From: Theocolax elegans
Lineage: Eukaryota; Arthropoda; Insecta; Hymenoptera; Cerocephalidae
Direction of reading: 5' to 3'
Assembly: GCA_026168455.1 (NCBI GenBank)
Contig: CM047430.1
Span: 69,975,044 to 70,039,043, forward strand
Length of the DNA stretch: 64,000 nt
Shown here: piece after piece, positions 61,555 through 64,000 of the stretch
Position numbering within the stretch: the first letter of the stretch is position 1
Layout: every line of letters starts with the position of its first letter
Translations under genes and position numbers: made by a program
The notes under the pieces: generated by a model
Told to the model about the DNA's origin: nothing
The model's database searches: none
Seen by the model: the letters and a program-made list of their open reading frames with translations, nothing else

Positions 61555-64000
61555 CTGCACTGTAAACCTGAGACATTTGATCAGCAACCTAAAAATTACC
61601 CTGGTATGTGGTGAAAACTGTAAAGAGTTCTTTAAAACTATGATAATTTTTCAAGTTAATTTTTGGCGCACAGTTGATATGTCCCCAGATGTGCTATGCT
61701 CCCACGGTGATTTCCATTACAAAATTTTCTGCGTGCAGTTGTTTGATGTTCCGATGTAATAGTACAATGAGGAAAATAATTATAAGTGGCTCTTCGCGAT
61801 TTCTTTGAGAGTCAATTATTCAACTTTATTTGTTATAAATCTGTATTCTTTTACAACTTTAATAAATATACAATTAGTCTACAATGTAATCAACATTTAA
61901 CGGTAATACTTTGTCACGATTTATATTTCTTCTCACTGAAGACGAAGAAAAGAAAGAATTTGAACATACAAGTTTATATTTTACGAAAATATACGAAAAA
62001 TGATTGTTCATACAGTTTTTCAGCAGGAATCCACTAAGCGACAGGAAAGATCGCGGGATAAAGGAATAGAGGGAGAGGAAGAGAGGGAGAGAGGAAGAGA
62101 GGGAGAGATGGCGTGAGAGCATACTAGCAAGAGTTGTGGAATACACACAGAGGGGTGAAAGGGGGGACGAGAAAGAGGGGAGCACTTAGAGCCGACCGCG
62201 TCCAAAACTTGGCCATTACGTCTTGGGCTGGCAGAGGATCTCATGCGGAACTTTAGCGTGTGCGACACATTTCCATATTCTATAAGGCAATCGTACCGGC
62301 CAAACTTTCTACCAGCCTCCTCCCCCTTCCCTCCTCCTCCTCCTCCTATCGATCCAACCCTCTATACGTCGAACGTCAACTTTATTCTTTTTTCCCCTCT
62401 CCTTCTCTTGGGTATGTTGCCGAGTCTTTAAATTTCCAACTTAGCTCTAAACAGTTAAGTACATTTTTGCCAGGTTGCCGTCGAAATCCAACTAGATGGT
62501 TGAGCACCCCCTTTAGAGATCTGGTGTGCTGTATGGGTATGGGGTCTTCGTGTCGTCAACCCTCTACATACCCTAATTGCTAACCAAGAACCACCACCCC
62601 CTTGATCTTCATTGGTACATGGGAAATGCGTTATAGAGCTTCCTTGGATTTTCTATGCAATTTCAAGGTTCGTTATATAGCTTACAATTGAATTCTGGGT
62701 GTACGATCAGTATATTCCTTAATTTCTTATTCAATACTTTAATGTATACTCTATTTTTTATTTGAAATGGGAAAAGATTATTTTCATTGTTCTGATAGAA
62801 ATCTTGCACGAGTTATTTGCGAGTTTATCCAAAATGTTGTCGAAGCTTGCGAATGAATCGCCGGAAAAAGGCTGAAAACTTTTAAACAACACGCAGCTTA
62901 TTGAGATTACTTAAATATCGTTGCGGCCTAGTTAACATGCATTCACAGCAATTTATAATAATTATTAATTGGCTTATTTAATATACCTAAAATTATATAA
63001 AAGTATAATATTATCATTTCATTAAAAAATAAATTTATTCTTTAAAATCAATATCACGTTGAAGACTATCGGTTAATGATTTTAAGGTCAGATTTTCGTA
63101 TAGATACATGATGTACGCACTCTACCATCTCTCCGTAAGATCATATAGATATTATTTATATTTTCAAACTGGCGAGATTACTATACTTAACTGACCATCC
63201 GAAGTGGTTTATATTCTTCTTGAGTTCAAACGTTACCTAGACTCGCAATTAATAAGTAAACATAATTTTTTACAAATAGCAATATTTATCGAAAAATCGG
63301 TAATAATTTTGGAAAAGTATCTGGTATCCATTAATCGTAAAATTTCCATTAAAATATAGTACGAAAAATTTACGCGTCTCCTTCACCCTGTATACATTAT
63401 CAAAAAAGACATACGTTGCATATACACGTATGTATGTGTACTCATATATATACATGACACAGGACGTCGTACCCCCCGTTATGGTAGAATTCCACAAAAG
63501 CACTAATTCTTTCACCCTCGCAGGCGAGTTTTGTTTATTTTTTCGCAGCGAATAAAATAAGCAGCCGGCGTTTCCCTTTGCATTTCGGAGATCGAGATAT
63601 CGGGAACCCAAGAACGCACTTTATTATACGAATTCAGGAAGTCGCGACGGTGGATGATTTATGCAAACGACCGTAGCATGCCTTACAATGACATGTCTTA
63701 GCGGATTTCTAATTTTCTTTTTATTCTCTCCGTATTTGCAATTTATTTTTTTTCCCTCCTCTTTCGTTCTTCTCGGCTGACTTAAAATAGTACCCGGTTC
63801 TTGCGATCATAATAATTTAACCCAAGAGAATGTTTTGAATATTCAGCGTTTGTAAATATATCGGAGATACGTCGGAAGATGCCAAACTCGGCTCGTATAA
63901 TGCAATTTATTTAATGTAATAATAATGCAGAAATTAGCCGGATGGTAAGAATTTCCTTACATTTCAAGCCTCAAGTTTTAGTGATTTCAAGATTAGATGT
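61555..64000. other. Noncoding DNA, no supported gene
   Basis: Contains a GA-rich tract near 62065-62110 and a (TCC)n tract near 62320-62345. A unique GC-richer pocket lies at about 63470-63690. The 113-codon frame at 63270-63611 (minus) and the 107-codon frame at 62260-62583 (plus) have no domain. Confidence 0.55.

Overview
The window looks like insect nuclear DNA, most likely hymenopteran. It is AT-rich but CpG-tolerant, dense in (GA)n/(CT)n, (TA)n and (CG)TATA-type simple repeats, and carries arthropod-style mobile elements. The taxonomic call is inference from composition. I found no convincing host protein-coding exon, tRNA, rRNA or CRISPR array. Nearly all long open frames outside the mobile elements are low-complexity or lack recognisable domains. 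The host part therefore reads as a gene desert or a very large intron, with scattered moderately GC-rich islands that could be regulatory.

Layout. 1-6309: noncoding DNA with pyrimidine-rich tracts and microsatellites. 6310-6660: decayed fragment of a foldback MITE. 7568-9540: a DNA transposon with very long terminal inverted repeats around a frameshifted coding remnant. 12245-14224: a direct tandem duplication of about 1 kb, each unit holding the broken 5' end of a possible recombinase-like gene. 16832-17325: another foldback MITE fragment. 24764-24876: a 113-bp MITE with TA target duplication. 26490-26875: a 386-bp palindromic MITE with TTAA duplication.

37591-43679 is a complete LTR retrotransposon on the minus strand. 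It has two 984-bp LTRs that look identical, a 4-bp target duplication (AACT), a tRNA-Arg primer-binding site and a polypurine tract. Its 4.1-kb interior has one intact unrecognised 221-codon ORF, a same-frame continuation behind two stop codons, and a 74-bp tandem array. No pol genes are visible, so it is probably a young non-autonomous element.

53439-61550 is the most unusual stretch: about 8 kb bounded by a TTAA duplication and matching inverted termini. Inside are an interrupted palindrome with a TA-flanked element in it, four patchwork foldback elements built from two MITE families separated by a repeated spacer of about 165 bp, and a 1068-bp solo LTR with its own 4-bp duplication (GTAT). 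The order of insertion can be partly read from the target duplications.

The remaining stretches (9541-12244, 14225-16831, 17326-37586, 43684-53434, 61555-64000) are noncoding and dominated by simple repeats. The coding content that can be supported is entirely of mobile-element origin.
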